NCBI RefSeq assembly: GCF_001013905.1
Contig: NZ_LN831790.1
Coordinates: 3,300,001 to 3,364,000 of the forward strand
Source of the DNA: Streptomyces leeuwenhoekii
GTDB lineage: Bacteria > Actinomycetota > Actinomycetes > Streptomycetales > Streptomycetaceae
Length of the DNA stretch: 64,000 nt
Reading direction: 5' to 3'
Position numbers and translations under genes: made by a program
Shown: piece after piece, positions 51,015 to 59,624 of the stretch
Layout: every line of letters begins with the position of its first letter
How positions within the stretch are numbered: the stretch's first letter is position 1
Notes under the pieces: model-generated
Databases searched by the model: none
The model's input: the letters and a program-made list of their open reading frames with translations, nothing else
What the model was told of the DNA's origin: nothing

Positions 51015-51935
51015 GTGCAGGGCGTGCTGACGGGGTTCGCGGTCATCGCCGTCGTCATCGGCGTCGGCTATGTCCTGGGCCGGGGAGGCCATCTCGGCGA
51101 GCAGGGGCGCGAGGTGCTGACCCGGCTCGCCTTCCATGTGGCCTCGCCCGCGCTGCTCTTCACCACGCTGGCGCGGGCCGACCTGTCGGTGGTCTTCTCC
51201 GACCGGCTGCTGGTGACGGCGCTGAGCACGGCCGCGGTGATGGGGGTGTTCATCACCGTCGGCGTGGTACGCCGCTGGGGCGTGGGCCCCACCACGATCG
51301 GCGCGCTGTGCTCCGGTTACGTCAACTCGGGCAACCTCGGCATCCCGATCGCGGTGTACGTCCTCGGGGACGCCTCGCTGGTGGCGCCGGTGCTGCTGTT
51401 CCAGCTCGTCGCCCTCGCCCCGCTCGCGCTGACGGTCCTGGACGTGGCGGGCGGCGACGGGAAGGGGCCGCTGTGGCGGCGGCTGCTGACACCGCTGCGC
51501 AACCCGATAGCGGTCGGGGCGCTGTCCGGGGTGGCGGTCGCGGCGAGCGGGCTGACGGTGCCCGGCCCGGTGATGGACCCGCTGGAGCTGATCGGCAACA
51601 TGTCGGTCCCGGCGGTCCTGCTGGCCTTCGGGATCTCCCTGTGCGGCAGTTCGATGCCCCTGCGGGGCGCGGACCGGCCGCCGGTGCTGCTCGCGGTCGC
51701 GCTCAAGTCGGTGGGCCAGCCGGCGGTGGCCTGGGCGCTGGCGGCGGGGGTGTTCGGGCTGCGGGGCGCGCAGTTGCTGGACGTGGTGGTGACGTCGGCG
51801 CTGCCGACCGCGCAGAACATCTTCACCTACGCGTCGGCGTACCGGGTGGGCGAGCGCCTCGCGCGGGACGCGGTCTTGGTGTCGACGGTGGTGGCGGTGC
51901 CGGTACTGGTGGGGGTGGCGGCGGTGCTGGGGTGA
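51015..51935 (+). CDS. AEC family transporter
   Basis: This 306-residue membrane protein has about ten helices in the auxin-efflux-carrier (AEC) pattern, with crossover regions in each half: SGYVNSGNLGIPIAVYVLGD in the first and TSALPTAQNIFTYASAYRVG in the second. Bacterial members export or import small organic acids such as malate or malonate. GTG 51015 is chosen for its GGGGAGG ribosome site. The 3' end overlaps the tail of the following convergent broken gene by about 113 bp. Substrate is unknown. Confidence 0.9.
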   Translation: MQGVLTGFAVIAVVIGVGYVLGRGGHLGEQGREVLTRLAFHVASPALLFTTLARADLSVVFSDRLLVTALSTAAVMGVFITVGVVRRWGVGPTTIGALCSGYVNSGNLGIPIAVYVLGDASLVAPVLLFQLVALAPLALTVLDVAGGDGKGPLWRRLLTPLRNPIAVGALSGVAVAASGLTVPGPVMDPLELIGNMSVPAVLLAFGISLCGSSMPLRGADRPPVLLAVALKSVGQPAVAWALAAGVFGLRGAQLLDVVVTSALPTAQNIFTYASAYRVGERLARDAVLVSTVVAVPVLVGVAAVLG

Positions 51936-52502
51936 CTCGGGGCCCGGCGAGCCCGCCGGTGCCGAGGGTGCAGCCGAAAGGCTCGGGCAACCGCACGGGC
52001 GTGCCGAACGGCACCCCCCGCACGACGCGGTAGGTGGCACCTACGGGGTCGCTGTGCAGCGTGACCGTCGGGCCGCCCGGGGCCAGGCTGTCGATGAGGA
52101 GGTAGAGGGGGGTGCCGGCCGCCGCGTAACCCGCGAGCTTGTGCGTCCGGTCGCGGGTGGCGGTGACCTTCGAGGTGATCTCCGCGACGAGCCGGGCTTC
52201 GGAGACGGGAACGAGGGAGTCGCCCGCCGTACACAGCACCTCCTCCGGCACGATGGCGAGATCCGGCGCATAGAGACCGAGCCGGGAGGGGGCGGCCAGG
52301 ACCAGCCGCTGATAGACGCCCCAGTCCTGCGGAATGGCCCCGTACAGACGCCGCTGCACACGCTCGGCGACACCGTGGTGGGCCACAGCCGACAGGGGAT
52401 CTCCACTGTGCAGCCTCGGGGAGCCTCCGTCCGCCGCCAGACCCAGACCACCTCGTCCCAGTCATCGTCGGCCAGGACGTAGTCACCCTCGATCTCCCGC
52501 AT
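51823..52502 (-). pseudogene. Uma2 family (DUF820) protein, frameshifted
   Basis: The N-terminal part starts at ATG 52502 (MREIEGDYVLADDDWDEVVW, then WRRTEAPRGCTVEI). About codon 35 (near 52395) the sense moves to another frame: PLSAVAHHGVAERVQRRLYG and on through LYAPDLAIVPEEVL, LVAEITSKVTATRDRTHKLA and GYAAAGTPLYLLIDS, the restriction-endonuclease-like Uma2 core. A few residues of the family are also missing at the junction, so this is a small frameshifting deletion. The proline-rich tail then runs 113 bp into the transporter gene, beyond the usual family end. The second part alone (ATG 52386) might still be translated. Confidence 0.75.
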
Positions 52503-52521
52503 GGGGTCACCCCAGCATGCC

Positions 52522-52555
52522 GAACGGGACCGGCGCAGGTCCACCGGTCCCGTTC
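52522..52555 (-). terminator. Terminator after deoA
   Basis: Perfect 12-bp arms GAACGGGACCGG and CCGGTCCCGTTC with a 10-nt loop lie 22 bp beyond the thymidine phosphorylase stop, just before the Uma2 start. Confidence 0.85.
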
Positions 52556-52577
52556 ACCCGAAGGGGGAAAGCGCAGG

Positions 52578-53861
52578 TCAGGCGATTCGCTCCAGCACCA
52601 CGGGGGAGGCGGTGAAGGCGGTGCCGGCGGGGGCGATGTCGTACGAGCCCGCCACCGCCGCGAGGGCGTACTCGAAGCGCTCGGGCGTGTCCGTGTGGAG
52701 GGTCAGCAGGGGCTGGCCCTCGGTCACCGTGTCGCCGGGCTTGGCGTGCATCTCCACGCCCGCGCCCGCCTGCACCGGGTCCTCCTTGCGGGCGCGGCCG
52801 GCGCCCAGGCGCCAGGCGGCGACGCCGATGTCGTAGGCGTCCAGGCGGGTGAGGACACCGGAGGCCGGAGCCGTGACCACGTGCCGCTCGCGCGCCACCG
52901 GCAGTTCCGCGTCCGGGTCGCCGCCCTGGGCCGCGATCATGCGGCGCCAGACGTCCATGGCGGAGCCGTCCGCCAGCGCCTTCGCCGGGTCGGCGTCCCC
53001 CAGCCCCGCCGCGTCGAGCATCTCGCGGGCCAGGGCGAGGGTCAGCTCGACGACGTCCGCCGGGCCGCCGCCCGCCAGGACCTCGACCGACTCGCGGACC
53101 TCCAGGGCGTTGCCCGCCGTCAGGCCCAGCGGGGTCGACATGTCGGTCAGCAGCGCGACCGTGCGCACGCCGTGGTCGGTGCCGAGGCCGACCATGGTGG
53201 AGGCCAGCTCGCGGGCGTCCTCGACGGTCTTCATGAAGGCGCCGCTGCCCACCTTCACGTCCAGCACCAGCGAGCCGGTGCCCTCGGCGATCTTCTTCGA
53301 CATGATCGAGGAGGCGATGAGCGGGATCGCCTCGACCGTGCCGGTCACGTCGCGCAGGGCGTAGAGCTTCTTGTCGGCGGGGGCCAGACCGTCGCCCGCC
53401 GCGCAGATGACCGCACCGACGCCGTCCAGGACGGACAGCATCTCCTCGTTGGACAGCAGCGCCCGCCAGCCGGGGATCGACTCCAGCTTGTCCAGGGTGC
53501 CGCCGGTGTGGCCGAGGCCCCGGCCCGACAACTGCGGGACGGCGGCGCCGCAGGCCGCGACCAGCGGGGCCAGCGGCAGGGTGATCTTGTCGCCGACGCC
53601 GCCCGTGGAGTGCTTGTCGGCGGTCGGGCGAGACAGCGCGGAGAAGTCCATGCGCTCGCCGGAGGCGATCATCGCCGCGGTCCAGCGGGCGATCTCGCGG
53701 CGGTTCATGCCGTTGAGGAGGATGGCCATCGCGAGGGCCGACATCTGCTCGTCGGCCACCTCCCCGCGGGTGTACGCGTCGATGACCCAGTCGATCTGCG
53801 CGTCGCTGAGCTCGCCGCGGTCCCGCTTGGTGCGGATGACGGAGATGGCGTCCATGGCCAT
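52578..53861 (-). CDS. deoA: Thymidine phosphorylase
   Basis: This 427-residue enzyme cleaves thymidine and deoxyuridine to base and deoxyribose-1-phosphate. It shows the family's N-terminal helical domain (MDAISVIRTKRDRGELSDAQ), the phosphate-binding KHSTGGVGDKITLPLAPLVA, SGRGLGHTGGTLDKLESIPG and SSIMSKKIAEGTGSLVLDVK, and the C-terminal barrel (EMHAKPGDTVTEGQPLLTL). It lies downstream of cdd with about 90 bp between, containing a hairpin. ATG 53855 is an alternative start. Its product enters the mutase-DeoC route encoded elsewhere in the window. Confidence 0.95.
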   Translation of the reverse strand: MAMDAISVIRTKRDRGELSDAQIDWVIDAYTRGEVADEQMSALAMAILLNGMNRREIARWTAAMIASGERMDFSALSRPTADKHSTGGVGDKITLPLAPLVAACGAAVPQLSGRGLGHTGGTLDKLESIPGWRALLSNEEMLSVLDGVGAVICAAGDGLAPADKKLYALRDVTGTVEAIPLIASSIMSKKIAEGTGSLVLDVKVGSGAFMKTVEDARELASTMVGLGTDHGVRTVALLTDMSTPLGLTAGNALEVRESVEVLAGGGPADVVELTLALAREMLDAAGLGDADPAKALADGSAMDVWRRMIAAQGGDPDAELPVARERHVVTAPASGVLTRLDAYDIGVAAWRLGAGRARKEDPVQAGAGVEMHAKPGDTVTEGQPLLTLHTDTPERFEYALAAVAGSYDIAPAGTAFTASPVVLERIA

Positions 53862-53905
53862 GGGTGGTTCCTTCCAGGAGTGCGAAGGGGGAAGGGGAAA
53901 CGCAG

Positions 53906-53941
53906 GGCCCCTCCGAGCCGGCCGGCCGGCTCGGAGGGGCC
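53906..53941. terminator. 36-bp perfect palindrome between cdd and deoA
   Basis: GGCCCCTCCGAGCCGGCC and its exact complement meet without a gap, 10 bp after the cdd stop and 44 bp before deoA. It would form a very stable hairpin and should end or reduce transcription into deoA. Confidence 0.75.
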
Positions 53942-53950
53942 GTGCGGGGG

Positions 53951-54343
53951 TCATCGGGTGAGATGGTCCGGGCCGAACGCCTGCGGGAGCATCTCCGACA
54001 GCGGCAGGATGCCCGCCGGGGTCTCCAGCAGCATCTCCGGGCCGCCGAACTCGTACAGGAGCTGGCGGCAGCGCCCGCAGGGGACGAGGACCTCGCCCTG
54101 GCCGTCCACGCAGACGAAGTGCGTCAGCCGGCCGCCGCCGGTGAGCTGGAGCTGGGAGACCAGGCCGCACTCGGCGCACAGGCCGATGCCGTAGCTGGCG
54201 TTCTCCACATTGCAGCCCGTCACCGTGCGGCCGTCGTCGGCCAGGGCGGCGGCGCCGACCGCGTACCCGGAGTACGGGGCGTACGCCCGGGACATGGCGT
54301 CCCGGGCCGCCCGGCGCAGTGCCGCCCAGTCGGCGCCGGTCAC
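53951..54343 (-). CDS. cdd: Cytidine deaminase
   Basis: This 130-residue enzyme deaminates (deoxy)cytidine to (deoxy)uridine. It is the small tetrameric type with catalytic CNVENASYG, CAECG (Cys56 zinc ligand, Glu58 proton shuttle) and PCGRC (Cys89 and Cys92 zinc ligands). The GTG start at 54343 overlaps the permease stop by 4 bp (GTGA), so it is translated with the nucleoside ABC transporter operon. Its uridine product can be used by uridine kinase or by phosphorylases. Confidence 0.95.
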   Translation of the reverse strand: MTGADWAALRRAARDAMSRAYAPYSGYAVGAAALADDGRTVTGCNVENASYGIGLCAECGLVSQLQLTGGGRLTHFVCVDGQGEVLVPCGRCRQLLYEFGGPEMLLETPAGILPLSEMLPQAFGPDHLTR

Positions 54344-55617
54344 TTGCCCTGCCCCTTCCGGTAGGGCAGCCCGTCCGCCTTCGGCATGCGCAGGCGCTGC
54401 GCGGACAGGGCGAGGACGACGAGGGTGACGACGTACGGCGTGGCGGAGACGACCTGGTTGGGAACCTCGTCGGTGCCCGCGTACCAGGCGAACACCAGGG
54501 CGCCGACGGCCACGGTGACCGCGGCCTTGACGTACGCCTTGCGGACCGCGAACCAGATCGCCCCGGCGAGCAGCAGCAGCGCGCCGAGCAGCAGCAGCGC
54601 GTGGACGTTGGCGGCGCCGCCGCGCAGGTTGAGGCTGTCGGTGTAGCCGAACAGGCCGGCGCCGATGGCGAGGCCGCCCGGCATCCAGTTGCCGAAGATC
54701 ATCGCCGCGAGGCCGATGTAGCCGCGGCCGCTGGTCTGGCCCTCCAGGTAGAAGGGGTTGGCGACGAGGGAGAGGAAGACGCCGCCGAGGCCGGCCAGAC
54801 CGCCGGAGATGATCACGGCCAGGTACTTGTACTTGTAGACGTTGACGCCGAGGGACTCGGCCGCCACCGGGTTCTCGCCGCAGGAGCGCAGGCGCAGGCC
54901 GAACGGGGTGCGCCACAGGATCCACCAGGTGGCGGGGACCAGGGCGACGGCGATCAGGGTCAGCCAGGAGACGTTGGTGACCAGGCCGCCGAGCAGGCCG
55001 GCGATGTCCGAGACGAGGAACCAGCCCTGGCCGTTGAGGTCGCTCAGCACGTCGGACAGCCCGGGCACGGTGAAGTGGCCGAGGGAGTCCACCGCCGGGG
55101 ACTGCTTGGCGGAACCGCCGGGCTCGCCCTCGAAGGCGAGGGGGGCGAGGTAGCGGGTGGCGCCCAGGGCGAGGATGTTGATGGCCACACCGGAGACGAT
55201 GTGGTTGACGTTGAAGGTGACGGTGACGATGGCGTGCAGCAGGCCGCCGAGCGCGCCGCCGATGATGCCGACCAGGACGCCGGTCCACGGGCCCCACTGG
55301 AAACCGGCCCAGGCGCCGAACCAGGTGCCGAGGATCATCATGCCTTCGAGGCCGATGTTGACGACGCCCGCGCGCTCGGCCCACAGGCCGCCGAGACCGG
55401 CCAGGCCGATGGGGACGGCGAGCTGGAGCGCGGTGGACATCTGGCTGACGTTGGTGATGCCGTCGGCGCCGGTGATGAGGCGGACGAGCGAGGTCAGCGC
55501 CAGGGCTCCGGCGATGACCAGCAGCAGGACGGGCAGCGACAGGCGGCGGCCGGTCGGCGCCGCGGGCTGCAGCGTGGGCTGGTTGACGTCGGTCGCCGTG
55601 GTCTGCGGGGTGGTCAT
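54340..55617 (-). CDS. Nucleoside ABC transporter permease (second)
   Basis: This 425-residue integral membrane protein belongs to the branched-chain/ribose-type permease family (BPD_transp_2). Signature segments are LAVPIGLAGLGGLWAERAGV, NIGLEGMMILGTWFGAWAGF, LRSCGENPVAAESLGVNVYK (EAA-like coupling loop) and GRGYIGLAAMIFGNWMPGGL. About ten helices are predicted, with an inserted extracytoplasmic loop (about 155-185). It overlaps the first permease gene by 4 bp and cdd by 4 bp. With the neighbouring ATPase and BMP lipoproteins it forms a purine/pyrimidine nucleoside importer of the NupNOPQ/BmpDEFG type. Confidence 0.93.
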   Translation of the reverse strand: MTTPQTTATDVNQPTLQPAAPTGRRLSLPVLLLVIAGALALTSLVRLITGADGITNVSQMSTALQLAVPIGLAGLGGLWAERAGVVNIGLEGMMILGTWFGAWAGFQWGPWTGVLVGIIGGALGGLLHAIVTVTFNVNHIVSGVAINILALGATRYLAPLAFEGEPGGSAKQSPAVDSLGHFTVPGLSDVLSDLNGQGWFLVSDIAGLLGGLVTNVSWLTLIAVALVPATWWILWRTPFGLRLRSCGENPVAAESLGVNVYKYKYLAVIISGGLAGLGGVFLSLVANPFYLEGQTSGRGYIGLAAMIFGNWMPGGLAIGAGLFGYTDSLNLRGGAANVHALLLLGALLLLAGAIWFAVRKAYVKAAVTVAVGALVFAWYAGTDEVPNQVVSATPYVVTLVVLALSAQRLRMPKADGLPYRKGQGK

Positions 55618-56738
55618 CGGCCAGCCACCTCCTTCGTGGTGTTGTTGTCGGCGCCCAGGACGTGCCCGGCGGCCAGTTCGGCGCCGACGCGGCGCTGCTG
55701 GCGGCGCAGGCCCCACTCGCGGACGGCCTCGTAGGAGACGACGACCGAGAGCACGATCAGGCCCTGCATGATGACCGCGATCTCCTTGTCGTAGCCGTGG
55801 AAGTCCAGCTCCGGCGACGCCTTGTCGAGCCAGGCCCACAGCAGGGCGGCGAAGGCGATGCCGACCGGGCTGTTGCGGCCGAGCAGGGCGATGCCGATGC
55901 CGAGGAAGCCGATGCCGGTGGGGAAGTTGAGGCTGTAGGTGTGGGTGTCGCCGAGCAGGATCGGCAGGCCCGCGAGACCGGCGATGGCCCCGGAGATGAG
56001 CATGGCGGTGAGGACCATGCGCTTGGGGTCGACGCCGCTGGCCGCGGCGGCGGACTCCGAGGCGCCGGAGGCGCGCAGGTCGAAGCCGAAGCGGGTGCGG
56101 TTGAGGACGACCCAGTAGCCGATGCCGAGCAGCACCGCGAGGATCACCAGGCCGTAGACCTCGCCGGCCGCGCCCAGGTCGATGCCGGGGATCCAGCCGG
56201 AGGAGTGCATCTCGCCGGTGGTGTTGTTGTTGCCGATCTTGACGCCGAAGACGTCCGGCAGCCAGAGGTAGCCGATGACGGAGGTGGCGATCGCGTTCAG
56301 CATGATCGTGGCGACGACCTCGCTGACCCCGCGGGTGACCTTCAGGACGCCGGCGATGCCGGACCAGAACGCGCCGGTGAGGGCGGCGGTCAGCAGCAGC
56401 AGCGGGATCTGGAGGAAGGCCGGCAGGGCGGCATGGGCGCCGACGATCGCGGTGAGCATGGCGGCGAGCTGGTACTGGCCGTCGACGCCGATGTTGAACA
56501 GGTTCATCCGGAAGCCGATGGCGACCGCCAGCGCGGCGATGTAGTACATCGACGCCTGGTTGACGATGAGGACCTGGATGTCGGAGAACCCGGCCTGCTC
56601 GAACATGAGGGCGAACGGCTCGACGGGGTTCTTGCCCGAGGCGACCAGCGCGATCGCGCTCAGGACGAAGGCCACGGCGAGCGCGATGACCGGACCGGCC
56701 ACCGCGAGGAGCACGCGCTCCTTGTCGAACTTCTTCAT
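55614..56738 (-). CDS. Nucleoside ABC transporter permease (first)
   Basis: This 374-residue permease has helices starting ERVLLAVAGPVIALAVAFVL and conserved segments FRMNLFNIGVDGQYQLAAML, TRGVSEVVATIMLNAIATSV, LRASGASESAAAASGVDPKR (cytoplasmic coupling loop) and GFLGIGIALLGRNSPVGIAF. It is the partner of the second permease; the two form the membrane pore. It starts one base inside the ATPase stop (TGATG) and ends overlapping the next start (ATGA), so the operon is tightly coupled. Confidence 0.93.
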   Translation of the reverse strand: MKKFDKERVLLAVAGPVIALAVAFVLSAIALVASGKNPVEPFALMFEQAGFSDIQVLIVNQASMYYIAALAVAIGFRMNLFNIGVDGQYQLAAMLTAIVGAHAALPAFLQIPLLLLTAALTGAFWSGIAGVLKVTRGVSEVVATIMLNAIATSVIGYLWLPDVFGVKIGNNNTTGEMHSSGWIPGIDLGAAGEVYGLVILAVLLGIGYWVVLNRTRFGFDLRASGASESAAAASGVDPKRMVLTAMLISGAIAGLAGLPILLGDTHTYSLNFPTGIGFLGIGIALLGRNSPVGIAFAALLWAWLDKASPELDFHGYDKEIAVIMQGLIVLSVVVSYEAVREWGLRRQQRRVGAELAAGHVLGADNNTTKEVAGR

Positions 56739-58342
56739 CAGCGGGCCTCGTCTTCCGTACCCGGGCCGGCGGCCGGGGGCTCTTCGTGTTCGAGGTGGCC
56801 GGTGGCGGCACCGGTCATCGCCGAGCCCAGCTCCTCGGGGGTGATGGAGGCCGGGTCGGCGTCGGCGACCAGCCTGCCGTCGTAGATCACGCGGAGGGTG
56901 TCGGACAGGCCGATCAGCTCGTCCAGGTCGGCGGAGATCAGCAGCACGGCCAGTCCCTCGCGCCGCGCCTCGCGGATGTGGTCCCAGATCGCGGCCTGCG
57001 CGCCGACGTCCACCCCGCGGGTGGGGTGGGCGGCGATCAGGAAGCGCGGCTTGTGGCTCATCTCCCGGCCGACGATCAGCTTCTGCTGATTGCCGCCGGA
57101 CAGGGAGGCGGCGGTGACGTCGATGCCCGGCGTGCGGACGTCGTACGCCGTCACGATCCGCCGGGTGTCCTCCTGGGCCGCCTTCGGGTCCAGCCAGACG
57201 CCCTTGGCGTTGGGCTTCTCGGTGACGTGGCCGAGGATGCGGTTCTCCCAGAGGGGGGCCTCCAGGAGCAGGCCGTGGCGGTGGCGGTCCTCGGGGATGT
57301 AGCCGACGCCCTGTTCGCGGCGCTTGCGGGTGGACCAGGCGGTGATCTCCTCGTCGCCGAGGCGGATCGTGCCGGAGTCGGCGTGGCGCAGTCCGATCAG
57401 CGCGTCCACCAGCTCGGTCTGGCCGTTGCCCTCCACGCCCGCGATGCCCAGCACCTCGCCGGCGTGGATGGTGAAGGTGACGTCGTCGAGCAGGGCCTTG
57501 CCGCCGGGGGCCGTCAGACGCAGCTTCTCGACGGTGAGGACGGGCCGGTCGGTGACGGTGGACTCGGCGGTCTCCGGGGTCGGCAGCTCGCTGCCGACCA
57601 TCATCTCGGCGAGCTGGCGCGGGGTCGTCTCGGAGGGCACGGCCGTGCCGACCGTGGTGCCGCGGCGGATGACGGTGATGTCGTCGGCGACGGAGAGGAC
57701 CTCGCCCAGCTTGTGGGAGATGAAGATGACGGACAGTCCCTCCGACTTCAGCTCGCGCAGGTTGTCGAAGAGGGCGTCCACCTCCTGCGGGACGAGGACC
57801 GCGGTGGGCTCGTCCAGGATCAGCGTGCGGGCGCCGCGGTAGAGGACCTTGAGGATCTCCACGCGCTGGCGGGCGGCGACGCCGAGCTCCTCGACCATGG
57901 CGTCGGGCCGCACGCCGAGGCCGTAGCGGTCGGAGATCTCCGTGATCCTGCGGCGGGCCCTGCCACCGATGCCGTACAGCTTCTCGCTGCCCAGCACCAC
58001 GTTCTCCAGCACCGTCAGGTTGTCGGCGAGCATGAAGTGCTGGTGGACCATGCCGATGCCGCGGGCGATGGCGTCGGCCGGGGACGAGAGGCTCACCTGC
58101 TCGCCGTCGATCGCGATGGTGCCCTCGTCCGGCTTCTGCATGCCGTAGAGGATCTTCATCAGCGTCGACTTGCCGGCGCCGTTCTCGCCGACGAGGGCGT
58201 GGACGGTGCCCTTGCGGACGGTGAGGTGGATGTCGTGGTTGGCCACGACACCGGGGAAACGCTTCGTGATCCCGGCGAGCTCGACGGCGGTCACCTGACC
58301 GTTGACCGCCGCGCCGGCCGGAGGGCTGCTGGACGCGTTGAT
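56738..58342 (-). CDS. Nucleoside ABC transporter ATP-binding protein (double NBD)
   Basis: This RbsA-type ATPase has two nucleotide-binding domains. The first has Walker A GENGAGKST, Q-loop MVHQHFMLADN and Walker B TLILDEPTAVL. The second has a degenerate Walker A (GVEGNGQTE), as usual in nucleoside importers, LSGGNQQKLIVGRE and AAHPTRGVDVGAQ. GTG 58294 gives 518 residues but has no ribosome site. An in-frame ATC at 58342, preceded by AGGAG at 8 nt, would add INASSSPPAGAAVNGQ and is the better-supported start, although non-canonical. The operator CTACGCGCGTAG lies 29-40 bp upstream of it. Confidence 0.9.
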   Translation of the reverse strand: MNASSSPPAGAAVNGQVTAVELAGITKRFPGVVANHDIHLTVRKGTVHALVGENGAGKSTLMKILYGMQKPDEGTIAIDGEQVSLSSPADAIARGIGMVHQHFMLADNLTVLENVVLGSEKLYGIGGRARRRITEISDRYGLGVRPDAMVEELGVAARQRVEILKVLYRGARTLILDEPTAVLVPQEVDALFDNLRELKSEGLSVIFISHKLGEVLSVADDITVIRRGTTVGTAVPSETTPRQLAEMMVGSELPTPETAESTVTDRPVLTVEKLRLTAPGGKALLDDVTFTIHAGEVLGIAGVEGNGQTELVDALIGLRHADSGTIRLGDEEITAWSTRKRREQGVGYIPEDRHRHGLLLEAPLWENRILGHVTEKPNAKGVWLDPKAAQEDTRRIVTAYDVRTPGIDVTAASLSGGNQQKLIVGREMSHKPRFLIAAHPTRGVDVGAQAAIWDHIREARREGLAVLLISADLDELIGLSDTLRVIYDGRLVADADPASITPEELGSAMTGAATGHLEHEEPPAAGPGTEDEAR

Positions 58343-58370
58343 GGCGCACTCTCCTGGGGACGGGGGTCGT

Positions 58371-58382
58371 CTACGCGCGTAG
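58371..58382. promoter_or_regulatory. Nucleoside-regulon operator at ABC transporter operon
   Basis: CTACGCGCGTAG, perfect palindrome, upstream of the ABC ATPase-permease-permease-cdd operon (minus strand) and downstream of the BMP1 terminator. Confidence 0.8.
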
Positions 58383-58421
58383 CGCCCCTACGGCATCGAA
58401 ACGAGCGGCGCACCGAGCAAA

Positions 58422-58454
58422 CGGGGTACGGGGAGACGGCCTCCCCGTACCCCG
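58422..58454 (-). terminator. Terminator after first BMP lipoprotein gene
   Basis: Perfect 14-bp arms CGGGGTACGGGGAG and CTCCCCGTACCCCG with a 5-nt loop lie 50 bp beyond the BMP1 stop, separating it from the ABC operon, which has its own operator. Confidence 0.85.
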
Positions 58455-58503
58455 CTGCGCGGACGCAACCCGGCGGCTGCACGCTGTTCGAGGTGGTGCA
58501 GCG

Positions 58504-59550
58504 TCAGCTGCTCTTGACCTTGATCTCGCCGCTGATGATCTTCTCCTTGGCCGTCTTGATGGCTTCCTGGAGCTCGGCGTTCTGCGCGAACTTCGGGTTG
58601 GAGTCCGACAGGCTCACCTCGCCGCTCTTCAGATCGCCCCTGACGATACCGGTCTGCGGCTTGCCGTCCTTCACGGACTTCGCGAGGTTGTACACCGCCT
58701 TGGCGACGTCCTTCATCGCCGAGGTGAGGATGGAGTCCTTGTACTTCGCGAGGGCTTCCTGCTTGTACTGGTCGGAGTCGACGCCGATCGCCCAGACCTT
58801 GTTGGCGGCGGCAGCCTCGATCACGCCCTGACCGGACAGACCGGCGGCCGCGTAGACCACGTCGGCCTTCTTCTCGATCTGGCCCTCGGCGGCGGTCTTG
58901 CCCTTGTCGGGGCTGGAGAAGCCGCCCTCCTCGGCCGTCTGCGTCAGGTACTGGGAGAGGACCTTGACCTTGGGGTCGGTGTCCTTCACGCCCTGCTCGA
59001 AGCCGGCCTGGAACTTGTGGATCAGCGGGACGTCCACGCCGCCCACGAAGCCGACGACCTTGTTCTTGGTCGACTTGGCGGCGGCGACACCGGCCAGGTA
59101 CGACGCCTCCTCCTCGGAGAAGACCAGGTCGGCCACGTTGTCGGCCTTGACCGTGGAGTCGTCCACGATGCCGAAGGTCGTCTTCGGGTACTTCTCCGCG
59201 GCGGCCTTCATGGCGGTGGCGTACGCGTAGCCGACACCGACGACCGGGTTGTAGCCCTGCTTGGCCAGGGACTCCAGGCGCTGCTGCTTGTCCGCGTCGG
59301 TCTCGCCCTCGGTGGGCTCGATGTCGGCGGTGGTGTAGTCGAACTCCTTCTTCGCCTGCTCGAGGCCCGCGTAGGCGGCGTCGTTGAAGGACTGGTCACC
59401 CTTGCCGCCGACGTCGTAGGCGATGGCGAGGCCCTTGTCGCCCTTCGACTCCGACGACCCGGAGGTCGAGGTACCGCCGCAGGCGGAGAGCGCGAGGGCC
59501 AGGGAGGCGGTCGCTGCGCCTGCGACCGTGATCCGGGAAATCCGGCGCAT
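58504..59550 (-). CDS. BMP family nucleoside-binding lipoprotein (copy 1)
   Basis: This 348-residue substrate-binding lipoprotein has a signal MRRISRITVAGAATASLALA and lipobox LSAC (Cys24). The Bmp/PnrA domain is complete: LAIAYDVGGKGDQSFNDAAY, the nucleoside-contact region KQGYNPVVGVGYAYATA, FVGGVDVPLIHKFQAGFEQG, AAAGLSGQGVIEAAAAN and VWAIGVDSDQYKQEAL. It should deliver nucleosides to the ABC transporter encoded just downstream. It has its own operator-promoter and terminator. It is a close paralogue of the copy at 60292. Confidence 0.94.
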   Translation of the reverse strand: MRRISRITVAGAATASLALALSACGGTSTSGSSESKGDKGLAIAYDVGGKGDQSFNDAAYAGLEQAKKEFDYTTADIEPTEGETDADKQQRLESLAKQGYNPVVGVGYAYATAMKAAAEKYPKTTFGIVDDSTVKADNVADLVFSEEEASYLAGVAAAKSTKNKVVGFVGGVDVPLIHKFQAGFEQGVKDTDPKVKVLSQYLTQTAEEGGFSSPDKGKTAAEGQIEKKADVVYAAAGLSGQGVIEAAAANKVWAIGVDSDQYKQEALAKYKDSILTSAMKDVAKAVYNLAKSVKDGKPQTGIVRGDLKSGEVSLSDSNPKFAQNAELQEAIKTAKEKIISGEIKVKSS

Positions 59551-59610
59551 GTGGTGCTCCTGTCGTGCTAGCGCCGGACGGTTCGGCATCGGCGCTGACT
59601 CCGCCGCACA

Positions 59611-59624
59611 TTAACGCGCGTAGA
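59611..59624. promoter_or_regulatory. Nucleoside-regulon operator at BMP1
   Basis: TTAACGCGCGTAGA (minus strand TCTACGCGCGTTAA) is a variant of the palindrome with an altered half-site that creates a TAATGT -10 on the minus strand (59608-59613). A 20-nt block, 59605-59624, is identical to that upstream of BMP2. Confidence 0.75.
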
